DNA of 26,269 bases from Prevotellaceae bacterium UBA4372 (GCA_002391275.1 DGSC01000063.1:1-26269), one strand, 5' to 3'; shown: positions 17,528 to 25,589, counted from the stretch's first letter. Numbers and translations: made by a program. The notes: generated by a model from the letters alone, not told the origin.

Positions 17528-18028
17528 ATGAGCGAGAAAACAAGTCTTCAAGAACAGGTACGCGAACGCTTTCGCCAATATCTGACGGCCAACAAGCTGA
17601 GACAGACACGCGAACGCTTTGCCATACTGCATGCTATTTACGATATTGAAGGTACGTTCACCATTGAGGACCTTCAAGAAATCATGCAGCTACAACGGTT
17701 TCACGTGAGCACTAATACACTCTATCTCACCACACAATTGCTCGTTGAAGCTAACCTGCTCCTGCGCCACCCCTTTTCCACATCGGCCGCTGTGTTTGAG
17801 TGCCTACCAGACAACCGCCCGCGTAGCTACCAGATATGTAACAGTTGCCACCGCATCACACGCATCAAAAGCAAGAGCCTGGCCCAAAGTCTCGAGACCT
17901 ACCACACACGCTCGTTCACTGTCAGCCACCGTATAGCTTATATCTACGGAACATGCGCCATGTGTGCAAGTGCCATGGAAAAGCAACTAAAACTATTGAA
18001 CCAAAAGGCACAGGCAGACATTTCTTGA
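17528..18028 (+). CDS. Divergent Fur-family transcription regulator
   Basis: The 166-residue protein has the Fur fold: an N-terminal winged helix (KLRQTRERFAILHAIYDI, FTIEDLQEIM, VSTNTLYLTTQLLVEANLL) and a C-terminal part with the structural zinc cysteines C104-x-x-C107 and C143-x-x-C146. The His/Asp cluster that normally precedes the first Cys pair (as HHDHLIC) is replaced by RPRSYQIC, so the usual regulatory metal site seems absent. What it senses is unknown. The ATG follows the -7 box by only 7 bases, so the mRNA should be nearly leaderless. purA follows after 52 bases without a clear promoter and is probably cotranscribed. Confidence 0.85.
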   Translation: MSEKTSLQEQVRERFRQYLTANKLRQTRERFAILHAIYDIEGTFTIEDLQEIMQLQRFHVSTNTLYLTTQLLVEANLLLRHPFSTSAAVFECLPDNRPRSYQICNSCHRITRIKSKSLAQSLETYHTRSFTVSHRIAYIYGTCAMCASAMEKQLKLLNQKAQADIS

Positions 18029-18080
18029 CAGGAATTTTCTAAGGAACTCACATATAGACAACCTAAAAAATCACTCAATA

Positions 18081-19355
18081 ATGAAAAAAGGAAAAGTGGA
18101 TGCCCTGCTCGGCATCGTTTTTGGCGACGAAGGTAAAGGCAAAGTCGTTGATGTTTTCACACCACAATACGACGTCGTAGCTCGCTTCGCAGGCGGCCCA
18201 AACGCCGGACACACCATCATCTTCGAAGGCAAAAAGTTCGTCCTTCGCTCCATTCCTTCTGGCATTTTCGATGAAGGCAAGCTTAACATCATTGGCAATG
18301 GATGTGTCATAGCCCCAGACCTTTTCATGGCCGAAGCCAAGGAGCTCGAAGCCGCAGGCTACGACTTACGCAGCCGCCTTCACATCAGCAAGCGCGCCCA
18401 CCTCATCCTACCCACCCACCGAGTGCTCGACCGCGCCTACGAGGCGGCCAAAGGCAAGAACAAAGTGGGCACTACCGGCAAGGGCATAGGACCTACCTAC
18501 AGCGAGAAAGCCAGCCGCACTGGCCTGCGTGTGGGCGACATCCTCGAGAACTTCCCCGAGAAGTACGCAGCCCTGAAGGCTCGCCACGAGCAGATCCTCC
18601 GAGACCTCCACTTCACCGACTACGACATCACCGAAGAAGAACGCCTCTGGATGGAAGGCGTGGAATACATGCGCCAGTTCCAGCTCTCCGACACAGAGAC
18701 TGAGATTAACCGCCTGCTTGCCGAGGGCAAGAGTGTGCTTGCCGAAGGTGCGCAGGGCACCATGCTCGACATCGACCACGGCACCTACCCGTTTGTCAGC
18801 TCCAGTTCCACTACAACAGGCGGCGTATGCACCGGTCTGGGCGTGGGTCCCAACAAGATCGGTGAAGTCTATGGCATCTTCAAAGCCTACAGCACCCGCG
18901 TTGGTGCCGGGCCGTTCCCCGTAGAACTCTTCGACGAGACGGGCGACCGTCTACGCGAGATCGGACATGAGTACGGTGCCGTCACAGGGCGCAACCGCCG
19001 CTGCGGATGGGTGGACCTCGTGGCCCTGCGCTATGCCATCATGATCAACGGTGTTACTCAACTCATCATGATGAAGTCCGACGTCCTCGATGGTTTCGAG
19101 ACCATTCGTGCCTGCGTAGCCTACGAGAAGGACGGACAGCGCACCACCGACATGCCCTATGATACCGAAGGGTGGACGGCCGTCTACCGTGATCTCCCCG
19201 GCTGGCAGGAAGACCTCTCCAAGATGACTTCCGAGGAACAGTTCCCACAGACTTTCAAGGACTACATCAAGTTCCTTGAGGACGAGCTGCAAACACCCAT
19301 CACCATCCTCTCTGTCGGTCCCGACCGTGCACAGACTATCATACGCTCTCTTTGA
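18081..19355 (+). CDS. purA: Adenylosuccinate synthetase
   Basis: The enzyme joins aspartate to IMP using GTP, the first committed step to AMP, in the cytoplasm. The 424-residue protein is full length. Key blocks are GDEGKGK (15-21, with catalytic D16), GGPNAGHT (catalytic H44), VGTTGKGIGPTYSEKASR, LAEGAQGTMLDIDHGTYPFV, STRVGAGPFPVEL and TGRNRRCGWVDL. Just before GDEGKGK the protein reads IVF where many orthologues have Q-W, a small deviation outside the catalytic residues. It follows the Fur-like gene by 52 bases. The stop codon lies within a hairpin (19341-19390). Confidence 0.97.
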   Translation: MKKGKVDALLGIVFGDEGKGKVVDVFTPQYDVVARFAGGPNAGHTIIFEGKKFVLRSIPSGIFDEGKLNIIGNGCVIAPDLFMAEAKELEAAGYDLRSRLHISKRAHLILPTHRVLDRAYEAAKGKNKVGTTGKGIGPTYSEKASRTGLRVGDILENFPEKYAALKARHEQILRDLHFTDYDITEEERLWMEGVEYMRQFQLSDTETEINRLLAEGKSVLAEGAQGTMLDIDHGTYPFVSSSSTTTGGVCTGLGVGPNKIGEVYGIFKAYSTRVGAGPFPVELFDETGDRLREIGHEYGAVTGRNRRCGWVDLVALRYAIMINGVTQLIMMKSDVLDGFETIRACVAYEKDGQRTTDMPYDTEGWTAVYRDLPGWQEDLSKMTSEEQFPQTFKDYIKFLEDELQTPITILSVGPDRAQTIIRSL

Positions 19356-19390
19356 TTGCGACGGAGGCATCTTCGATGCCGAGAGCGTAT
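19341..19390 (+). terminator. Stem-loop spanning the purA stop codon
   Basis: ATACGCTCTC (19341-19350) pairs perfectly with GAGAGCGTAT (19381-19390), and GGCATC/GATGCC (19366-19371, 19375-19380) forms a second helix stacked on it. The TGA stop (19353-19355) is in the bulge between them. There is no T-run, so it is a weak terminator or a 3'-end stabiliser. Confidence 0.4.
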
Positions 19391-19483
19391 ACAAACAGAC
19401 GTGTCACTTTGCATTTCACGACAACTGAAAGCAAAGTCCTATGGATATGCCCTAATGGTGACATCTCACCCATATCCTGACAC

Positions 19484-19582
19484 GTGGATTCCTATGGCAT
19501 CTGTATTAGCTGGCAGCAGGGTATATCCTGCATCGTCATGATGCTCATCGGTTTGAAGTTCATCAGAAAACTGAAGAAATAA
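19484..19582 (+). pseudogene. Possible remnant of a membrane protein C-terminus
   Basis: A 32-codon frame from GTG 19484 encodes a hydrophobic stretch (GISCIVMMLIGL) and a basic tail KFIRKLKK. This looks like the last membrane helix and cytoplasmic end of a larger membrane protein. The frame upstream is closed by a TGA at 19478. It may be a decayed gene end or chance. Confidence 0.2.
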
Positions 19583-19628
19583 TAGACCTTCAGCCAGTAT
19601 GAACATATACAAAAACACGCATAGACAT

Positions 19629-19678
19629 AAAAAAACACGTGCGGACGAATATCAATATACGTCCGCACGTGTTTTTTT
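19629..19678. terminator. Bidirectional terminator
   Basis: A perfect 19-bp stem (19629-19647 with 19660-19678) begins with seven A and ends with seven T around the core CACGTGCGGACG. It would stop transcription in both directions, and is the first strong terminator downstream of purA. Confidence 0.85.
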
Positions 19679-19857
19679 ATCTCAGAATATTACTGCCTGC
19701 TAAAGAGATTCATAATCGATAATTCGGCTGCCGCTAATAACAATCCACATAATTATATCAGCGAAAGCGCGACCGAACGTTGGCTATTGTCCGCCAGACA
19801 GCTTAACTCCCTTGTTCACGACTTCCGCCGTTTGTCAAATTCCGCCGTATGCCTCCA

Positions 19858-19968
19858 GACGACATCGTCAGCTGGTTCCGAGAACTTGGACGGAGCTTGG
19901 CATTTTCCTTTTTATGCTTTCTGGACTACATCATCAGCTGGTTCCGAGAGTTGGAAAGAAGTTTGGCA
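19858..19968 (+). repeat. Imperfect direct repeat, 66-bp period
   Basis: A 45-bp segment at 19858-19902 recurs at 19924-19968 with an offset of exactly 66 bases; both share the block CATCAGCTGGTTCCGAGA apart from one base. All three plus-strand frames are open across it. In the frame of ATG 19849 (60 codons, stop at 20031) both copies read as D-x-I-x-SWFREL-x-RSLA, and several differences are synonymous, including two-base changes at one Leu and one Arg codon. A small repeat protein is possible but not established. Confidence 0.75.
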
Positions 19969-20094
19969 AGTTTCTTCTTAGGCTCTCGGGCCGCGGTCCA
20001 CGTAAAGAATGGAATCATCACCCGACGGTGAGGCCATTAAGCCAAGTCCCTTAAGCGGTTTTGCCTGGTTAAAGAGCGAGATTCATACGGGTGT

Positions 20095-20170
20095 TTTGAT
20101 TATTCCATGACCTTGGCATGATTATTCCATGGTCACGGAATGATTGTTCCAAGGTCATGGAATAATCAAA
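20095..20170. repeat. Three 22-bp units inside a 22-bp perfect inverted repeat
   Basis: ATTRTTCCA-type units start at 20099, 20121 and 20143, spaced exactly 22 bases. The outer segments 20095-20116 and 20149-20170 are perfect reverse complements, so the whole can form a 22-bp stem. Units contain TTCC and GGAA half-sites. No T-run follows, which argues against a simple terminator. Confidence 0.85.
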
Positions 20171-20318
20171 GTGGCTGGGCGCGTGGCCTGTTTTACTTAT
20201 ATGCGGAGGGCAATAAAGAAGGATGAAGAGGGCTTGTCAGATATGGTTGACGGCCCCCGTTCGTTACCTATTCGAGCGCAGAAGGCAAGCTGGGACTCAA
20301 CCATCCTAAATGCTGTGT

Positions 20319-20480
20319 AGCAAATACGTATAATGAAAAACACTTGTAAGCGAGGCTCGTGGCAAAGCAGGAAGACGAAGAGTGAAGCAAATAAGTAGAA
20401 TGAAAAGCACTTGTAAGCGAGGCCCGTTTAAAGCAGGAAGACGAAGAGTATAGCAATTACGTAGAGCGGGAACACTTGTG
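20319..20480. repeat. Tandem repeat of 66/67 bp, about 2.5 copies
   Basis: Units begin at AGCAAATA 20319, AGCAAATA 20386 and AGCAATTA 20452, that is 67 then 66 bases apart. Shared blocks are CACTTGTAAGCGAGGC and AAGCAGGAAGACGAAGAGT. The one-base length difference shifts frame between copies, so it is unlikely to be coding. Confidence 0.85.
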
Positions 20481-20647
20481 CTTAGGTAATAATTCCAGAA
20501 CCGAGGAAGGCCGACGGCGGACATCTACTACTGAAAGATAGTAAGACTGTTGGGCTGGTTGTGGAACGAAGGCTTTTCCACTAACGAGGCTAACGGGGTT
20601 TGCACGGGGAAGCCGTTATCGGGCTGCTCCCGAACTTTTGAGTTCCA

Positions 20648-21022
20648 CTATTTGTACCTTCTGAGGATAGCGACATTCTCCCAAGTGAATGTCTGTTTGT
20701 CGTCAGAGAATGAGTATTTTCTTGCATGAACACCTGTTGAGAGATATTTGTCGCTGAGGCTCCATGTTCCACTTGACTCTACGTTCCCGTTCTGGAAGTT
20801 AGATAGCGAAGTGTAGTAGTTGTACGTCTTGTCGGACTTGAACTCATACACAGGTGGTGTGACGAATCCCCATGTGTGCCAGTCGGTACGGTCCCAATAA
20901 AACGTTTCCTGCCAGACACCTATAAGATATTGCTCATTGATGTTTGCTGCATCATCGTTGTCTGATGAACATGACAAGAATGTGAGTGGCAATAAGAATG
21001 CCAACAATAATAGTTGCTTCAT
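20648..21022 (-). CDS. Small lipoprotein, lipocalin-like
   Basis: The protein has 124 residues with a lipoprotein signal: MKQLLLLAFLLPLTF then the lipobox LSC, giving lipidated C18 followed by SSDNDD, an acidic stretch as often seen on surface lipoproteins of Bacteroidetes. The mature part (GVWQETFYWDRTDW, YEFKSDKTYNYY, SGTWSLSDKYLS, YSFSDDKQTFTW) has the pattern of the lipocalin-like small lipoproteins of this phylum: a GxW start and repeated beta strands. No ligand can be assigned. It lies 51 bases after the TPR gene with no recognisable promoter between, so the two may be cotranscribed. Confidence 0.8.
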   Translation of the reverse strand: MKQLLLLAFLLPLTFLSCSSDNDDAANINEQYLIGVWQETFYWDRTDWHTWGFVTPPVYEFKSDKTYNYYTSLSNFQNGNVESSGTWSLSDKYLSTGVHARKYSFSDDKQTFTWENVAILRRYK

Positions 21023-21073
21023 GGCTGTTTGATATTTTTGATTAAACGTGGGGGCTTTTCTATGCTTTTAGAT

Positions 21074-21901
21074 TCATTTAGGACGGATACCTGCTGCCCC
21101 TGCGACCTCTTCCGACGAAGCTCCGAGGCGAGCGGCTGCACGCACATCGTCACGCGCCTGACGTTTACGCTTCGTCGAAGTGTAGAATTGAGCACGGGCC
21201 AAGCGATAAGTGGCTGACTCGGGCTCAAGCTCTATAGCCTTGGTGTAGTCAGCCTCGGCACGCTCATACTGACGCCGTTCAAATTCCATGCCTGCACGGA
21301 TGGCATAGCCGGCTGCATGGTTGGGATAGAGCTCAGTTACTCGGTTGACGAGCTCAAGGGCTTCTTGTGGACGGCGATCGTCATCATTTAGCAAAGCCAA
21401 ACCTAAAAGGGCCTGTTCATGGGATGGATTCAAGCGAAGCAGATGTTCGAAATCGGTGCGCGCATCTTTCAACAGACGCTGGCGCTGAAGTATGACGGCG
21501 CGCATGAGCAAAGCCTCGGGGTGGTCGGGATTACGATCGAGCACATCGTTATAGTCGGCCAAGGCACGAGGCTCGTTGCCCAACTTCATAAATAACGATG
21601 CACGTCCCAATAAGAGTGCAGGAACCGATGGAGCCAGGCCTAAGGCCATATTGTATTGCTCCAAGGCCTCTCTCTCGCGGCCCGTTCGCTCAGAAATACT
21701 TGCCAGATGCCCCCAGATGATGGCATTGCCCAGAGCCGATGGATTGGTCTTCAGGGCCTGACGAAAGAGGTGCTCTGCCTGTTGCAGGCTATCGTCTTCC
21801 ATGGCTGTAATACCCTGCCTGACAAGCTGATCGTAGTCCGACTGAGCATGCAGGCTATAAAAGGCCATGGATAGGAGAAAGAAAAAACAGAAACGTTTCA
21901 T
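21074..21901 (-). CDS. Exported TPR-repeat protein
   Basis: The protein has 275 residues with a signal peptide (MKRFCFFFLLSMAFYSLHAQ) cleaved near Q20. The rest is about six tetratricopeptide repeats, for example YDQLVRQGITAMEDDSLQQA, ALEQYNMALGLAP, ALADYNDVLDRNPDHPEAL, ARTDFEHLLRLNPSHEQAL and AEADYTKAIELEPESATY. It ends in a short basic stretch KRKRQARDDVRAAARLG. It should be a periplasmic protein-protein interaction scaffold, with no partner evident apart from the small lipoprotein downstream. The -7 box TAACTTTG ends only 4 bases before the ATG, so the transcript may be leaderless. An alternative start at Met12 would destroy the signal peptide. Confidence 0.88.
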   Translation of the reverse strand: MKRFCFFFLLSMAFYSLHAQSDYDQLVRQGITAMEDDSLQQAEHLFRQALKTNPSALGNAIIWGHLASISERTGREREALEQYNMALGLAPSVPALLLGRASLFMKLGNEPRALADYNDVLDRNPDHPEALLMRAVILQRQRLLKDARTDFEHLLRLNPSHEQALLGLALLNDDDRRPQEALELVNRVTELYPNHAAGYAIRAGMEFERRQYERAEADYTKAIELEPESATYRLARAQFYTSTKRKRQARDDVRAAARLGASSEEVAGAAGIRPK

Positions 21902-21905
21902 GTCG

Positions 21906-21913
21906 CAAAGTTA
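21906..21913 (-). promoter_or_regulatory. -7 box of the TPR gene
   Basis: TAACTTTG on the minus strand is a perfect TAnnTTTG, but no TTTG is found 19-20 bases upstream. The ATG begins 4 bases downstream, implying little or no leader if this promoter is used. Confidence 0.5.
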
Positions 21914-22033
21914 CGGAAAAAACGCTACGGCCGCACTTTTTTTAACGCCATATAAGAAAAAAACATGCCAAGCGTACACCCACATGCGTTTTTTTACATA
22001 TCTTTACGCTGTCTTAGACATAACATATATTGT

Positions 22034-24412
22034 ATGAAGTATGCCGATTTACCCAAAAAAGAGCTGAGTCATTTGGTGAAGCCAAGCGACAAGAGCCTTG
22101 AAGAATGGCAGGTAATGCTTCGCATGCAGCAAGCCCGCCGCGAAAAAATAAACGTAGAATGCGTTAGCGAGCGCTACTCTCCCGGAGAATACCGCGTCAG
22201 TAGCGCAACCTCCGGACGGGTCTATAAGGTGGTGTTTCGCGGAGCCAAAAGCCCATGGAACTACTGCGACTGCATGGATTTCAAGACCTCGCAATTGGGT
22301 ACATGCAAGCATGTTGAAGCTGCACGTCAGTGGATAGCTGACCACCACAAGCGCATCCACTGGGATCTGCCTGCTTACACGAGCGTCTATCTCAGCTATC
22401 GGGGCAATGTGCGCGAAGTGAAGATACGCATCGGAAGTGGGGCTTCAACAGCGTTCAAGGATATGGCGGCCAAGTATTTCGATGAACTCGACACGCTACG
22501 TCCTTCTGCGTTTGAGCATTTTGGCGAGTTTATGCAACAGGCAAAGGCTATGTGCGAGGACTTCCGATGCTACCAGGATGCTCTTGATTTCATACTTGAA
22601 CAGCGCGAAGCCATAGCGCGAAAGAAGCTTATCGAGCAGACCTACACCGACCAACGGCTTGACACACTCTTACGCACGACTCTCTACCCTTACCAAAAGG
22701 AAGGCGTACGCTTCGCGGCGAAAGCGGGAAAAGCTATTCTGGCAGACGAGATGGGGCTGGGAAAAACCGTTCAAGCTATTGCCACAGCCGAGTTATTAAT
22801 GCGCGAAGGCTTTATCAACAATGTTCTCGTGCTCTGTCCGGCTACGCTACGCTACCAATGGAAACGAGAGATTGAGCGCTTCACTGATCGCAGCGTCATC
22901 GTGGTAGACGGCACACCTGAACGGCGACAGGAACTGGCTAAGACGGAAGCTGCATTCAAAATCCAATCTTACAACGCCTTCAACGAAGATGCAAAAAGGC
23001 ATCACTCCCTAAGCTGCGACATGCTTATTTTTGACGAGGTGCAGCGATTGAAAAACTGGAACACTCAGATGGCCAAGGCTGTCCGCAAGATAAGTTCTCG
23101 CTACACACTCATCCTCTCCGGCACACCTCTTGAGAACCGGCTTGAAGAGCTCTACAGCATCGTAGAACTCGTAGACCAATTTATTCTTGCACCTTACTAT
23201 CTTTTCAGAGACAAATACATCCTCACCGATGCCGACGGACGCACAATAGGCTATCATGCTCTCGATGAGGTACGCCAGCGGCTTAAAGGAATCATGCTTA
23301 GACGACGGAAGGCCGACGTAGCCATGCAGTTGCCACCTCGCATCGACAAGAACCTTTTCGTGCCGATGACACGCCAACAGTCGGAGGCCCATCAAGAGCT
23401 ACGTATCAGTGCTGCTCGTCTTGTCAGCAAATGGCACAGGCAACATTTCCTCTCCGAGATTGACCGTCGCACGCTCTTGCTTACACTACAACAGATGCGA
23501 ATGGCGTGTGACAGTCTCTTCCTGCTCGACGAGCATAGCCGTTTCGACACCAAGGTCGAAGAAACAATGAACATTCTCAACGAATGTGGAGTCACCATCA
23601 ACGGAGAAGGTACTTCATCCTCGCCCCTCACTGCTACAGAGGATGCGACTCCGATGGAAACGGGCAACACCAAAGTGGTCATTTTCAGCCAGTGGGAAAG
23701 AATGACTCGTCTTGTGGCCCAAGAACTCGAACAGAGCGGCGTGGATTTCGTCTATCTCCATGGCAATGTACCCGCACGACACCGACAAGAACGCGTAGAC
23801 GCTTTCCAGAGCGACCCACAAATCCGAGTGTTTTTATCTACCGACGCAGGAGCTGTGGGACTGAACCTCCAAGCTGCAAATGTGATTATCAACTTGGATC
23901 TGCCCTGGAATCCCGCGATTATCGAGCAGCGGATAGGGCGCTTACACCGCATCGGTCAACAACGTGGCGTAGAGGTCATTAACCTTATCGCTGCAGGCAC
24001 CATTGAAGACGACATGCGTTCACGGCTGCGTTTCAAGGCTTCTCTTTTTGAAGGGGTGCTCGATGGCGGCGAAGATGCCGTATTCCTTGCCAGTGATAAG
24101 TTCGACGACCTCATTACAGGCCTTGAAACGGTAATCAATGAGAACAGCGACACCGAACAAGAAGTGAGCAGCAGCGCTGATGCAACGACACTTTCAAAAG
24201 CTCTTCCGTCCGCAGAGGCCGAAAGCGAGCAGAACAAAAACAACGTGTTGTCGCCCACAACAGAAAATGCGCAGCATACAATAGCTGAAACCTCCACTAC
24301 GGATACGCTGCTGCAACTTGTAACAAACATCAAAGACTTGCTTCTCGCAGATGAAGCCACTCGAACTAAAGCTGCAGAAATACTCGATCATCTAAGCAAA
24401 AGAATCATATAA
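22034..24412 (+). CDS. SWIM zinc-finger SNF2-family helicase
   Basis: The 792-residue cytoplasmic protein is a DEAD/H superfamily 2 translocase on double-stranded DNA. The N-terminal region has a SWIM zinc finger C78-x-C80-x10-C91-x-H93. The helicase core shows motif I DEMGLGKT (238-245), motif II DEVQ (334-337, in place of the commoner DEAH/DEAQ), motif III LSGTPLENR, and in lobe 2 VIFSQW, LSTDAGAVGLNLQAAN and the motif VI block QRIGRLHRIGQ. A Ser/Thr-rich linker separates lobe 1 from lobe 2, and the last 80 residues are polar and of low complexity. The start at 22034 is preferred over 21965, which would add residues ahead of the conserved region. Bacterial SWIM/SNF2 proteins may remodel protein-DNA complexes; the role here is unknown. 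leuB follows after 20 bases. Confidence 0.9.
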   Translation: MKYADLPKKELSHLVKPSDKSLEEWQVMLRMQQARREKINVECVSERYSPGEYRVSSATSGRVYKVVFRGAKSPWNYCDCMDFKTSQLGTCKHVEAARQWIADHHKRIHWDLPAYTSVYLSYRGNVREVKIRIGSGASTAFKDMAAKYFDELDTLRPSAFEHFGEFMQQAKAMCEDFRCYQDALDFILEQREAIARKKLIEQTYTDQRLDTLLRTTLYPYQKEGVRFAAKAGKAILADEMGLGKTVQAIATAELLMREGFINNVLVLCPATLRYQWKREIERFTDRSVIVVDGTPERRQELAKTEAAFKIQSYNAFNEDAKRHHSLSCDMLIFDEVQRLKNWNTQMAKAVRKISSRYTLILSGTPLENRLEELYSIVELVDQFILAPYYLFRDKYILTDADGRTIGYHALDEVRQRLKGIMLRRRKADVAMQLPPRIDKNLFVPMTRQQSEAHQELRISAARLVSKWHRQHFLSEIDRRTLLLTLQQMRMACDSLFLLDEHSRFDTKVEETMNILNECGVTINGEGTSSSPLTATEDATPMETGNTKVVIFSQWERMTRLVAQELEQSGVDFVYLHGNVPARHRQERVDAFQSDPQIRVFLSTDAGAVGLNLQAANVIINLDLPWNPAIIEQRIGRLHRIGQQRGVEVINLIAAGTIEDDMRSRLRFKASLFEGVLDGGEDAVFLASDKFDDLITGLETVINENSDTEQEVSSSADATTLSKALPSAEAESEQNKNNVLSPTTENAQHTIAETSTTDTLLQLVTNIKDLLLADEATRTKAAEILDHLSKRII

Positions 24413-24432
24413 AACATAAACACACAACCTCT

Positions 24433-25497
24433 ATGAAACTAAAGATTGCTGTCCTGCCAGGTGATGGCATTGGACCAGAGATTTGCGAACAAGGCGTCAA
24501 CGTCATGACTGCCATTGCTAATAAATTCGGCCATACAGTCACTTACGACTATGCCATCTGTGGTGCCGATGCCATTGATAAAGTCGGTGATCCCTTCCCC
24601 GAAGAAACTTTTCAAACATGCATGCAAGCCGACGCTGTCCTCTTTGCTGCCGTCGGAGACCCACGTTTCGACAACGATCCCACAGCCACCATTCGTCCTG
24701 AGCAAGGGCTGCTGGCAATGAGGAAACGGCTCGGTCTTTTTGCCAATATAAGACCCATCGAAACATTCCCGAGCCTCGTACACCGTTCACCACTTAAAGA
24801 TGAAATCGTAAGTGAAGCAGATTTTGTTTGCATTCGCGAACTTACAGGAGGAATGTATTTTGGAGAAAAATACAGCGATGAGGACAAAGCCTACGACACA
24901 AATATCTATACACGCAAAGAAATAGAACGCATACTGCACGTTGCATATACCTATGCACAACGCAGACGTAATCACGTAACCGTTGTCGACAAAGCCAACA
25001 TCCTTGCAAGCAGCAGATTATGGCGCAAAGTAGCTCAGGAAATCAGCCAACAATATCCAAACGTGACCACCGACTTCATGTACGTCGACAACGCTGCTAT
25101 GAGAATGATTCAGGAACCTCGCTTCTTTGATGTCATCGTTACTGAAAATACATTCGGTGACATCCTCACTGATGAAGCCTCTTGCATAACAGGTTCTATG
25201 GGATTATTACCTTCAGCATCAACCGGAGAACATACACCGGTTTTCGAACCAATCCATGGTTCCTGGCCTCAAGCTAAAGGACTCAATATAGCGAATCCTC
25301 TCGCTCAAATACTTTCTGTAGCTATGCTCTTTGACCACCTCTCTCTCACTGATGAAGCTCGTCTCATTCGGAAGGCTGTTCAAGCAAGCCTCGATGCAGA
25401 GGTGCGGACGCCCGACATTCAGGTTGAAGGAGGAAAACACTACGGGACAAGTGACGTAGGACAATGGATAGTAAACTATATCAACAATATAGAATAA
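24433..25497 (+). CDS. leuB: 3-isopropylmalate dehydrogenase
   Basis: This NAD-dependent enzyme oxidises and decarboxylates 3-isopropylmalate in leucine synthesis, in the cytoplasm. The 354-residue protein is full length. It has the LeuB substrate residues R97, R107 and R135, Y142 (in RELTGGMYFG), K187 (VDKANIL), and the metal aspartates D219, D243 and D247. The nucleotide-binding block is EPIHGSWPQAKGLNIANPLAQIL, where other phyla usually have HGSAPDIAGK. The RELTGGMYFG block favours LeuB over isocitrate or tartrate dehydrogenase. No leuA, leuC or leuD is in the window. It follows the SNF2 gene by 20 bases, so it is probably read from that gene's transcript. Confidence 0.95.
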   Translation: MKLKIAVLPGDGIGPEICEQGVNVMTAIANKFGHTVTYDYAICGADAIDKVGDPFPEETFQTCMQADAVLFAAVGDPRFDNDPTATIRPEQGLLAMRKRLGLFANIRPIETFPSLVHRSPLKDEIVSEADFVCIRELTGGMYFGEKYSDEDKAYDTNIYTRKEIERILHVAYTYAQRRRNHVTVVDKANILASSRLWRKVAQEISQQYPNVTTDFMYVDNAAMRMIQEPRFFDVIVTENTFGDILTDEASCITGSMGLLPSASTGEHTPVFEPIHGSWPQAKGLNIANPLAQILSVAMLFDHLSLTDEARLIRKAVQASLDAEVRTPDIQVEGGKHYGTSDVGQWIVNYINNIE

Positions 25498-25511
25498 TAA
25501 ACTGATATATA

Positions 25512-25589
25512 AAGGCCAACCGAAATAGTAAGGTTCATGAACATACAAAAGTAAGGTTCATGAACATACAAATTATTTCGGTTGGCCTT
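25512..25589. repeat. Inverted repeat enclosing two identical 23-bp units
   Basis: A perfect 16-bp inverted repeat AAGGCCAACCGAAATA (25512-25527) / TATTTCGGTTGGCCTT (25574-25589) brackets two identical 23-bp units (25527-25549 and 25550-25572), each holding the palindrome GTTCATGAAC. It begins 14 bases after the leuB stop and could act as its terminator, though no long T-run follows. Confidence 0.85.

Larger units (their letters stand above)
19356..20647. other. 1.3-kb non-genic region rich in repeats
   Basis: No convincing conserved gene is found here. The first part carries a possible remnant reading frame (19484-19582) and ends in a bidirectional terminator at 19629-19678. The rest holds a 45-bp imperfect repeat spaced 66 bp (19858-19968), a 22-bp triple repeat within a perfect inverted repeat (20095-20170) and a 66/67-bp tandem repeat (20319-20480). 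From 20480 to 20647 only a bulged stem near 20608-20633 was noticed. Most short reading frames exist because the repeats contain no stop codons. Confidence 0.7.

Noticed and set aside
19356..19541. 61-codon frame after purA
   Set aside because: No start context, composition unlike neighbours, and it crosses the purA hairpin.
20268..20524. Minus-strand frames of 62 and 72 codons over the 66/67-bp repeat
   Set aside because: The repeated peptide changes frame between copies because the units differ by one base; no conserved product.
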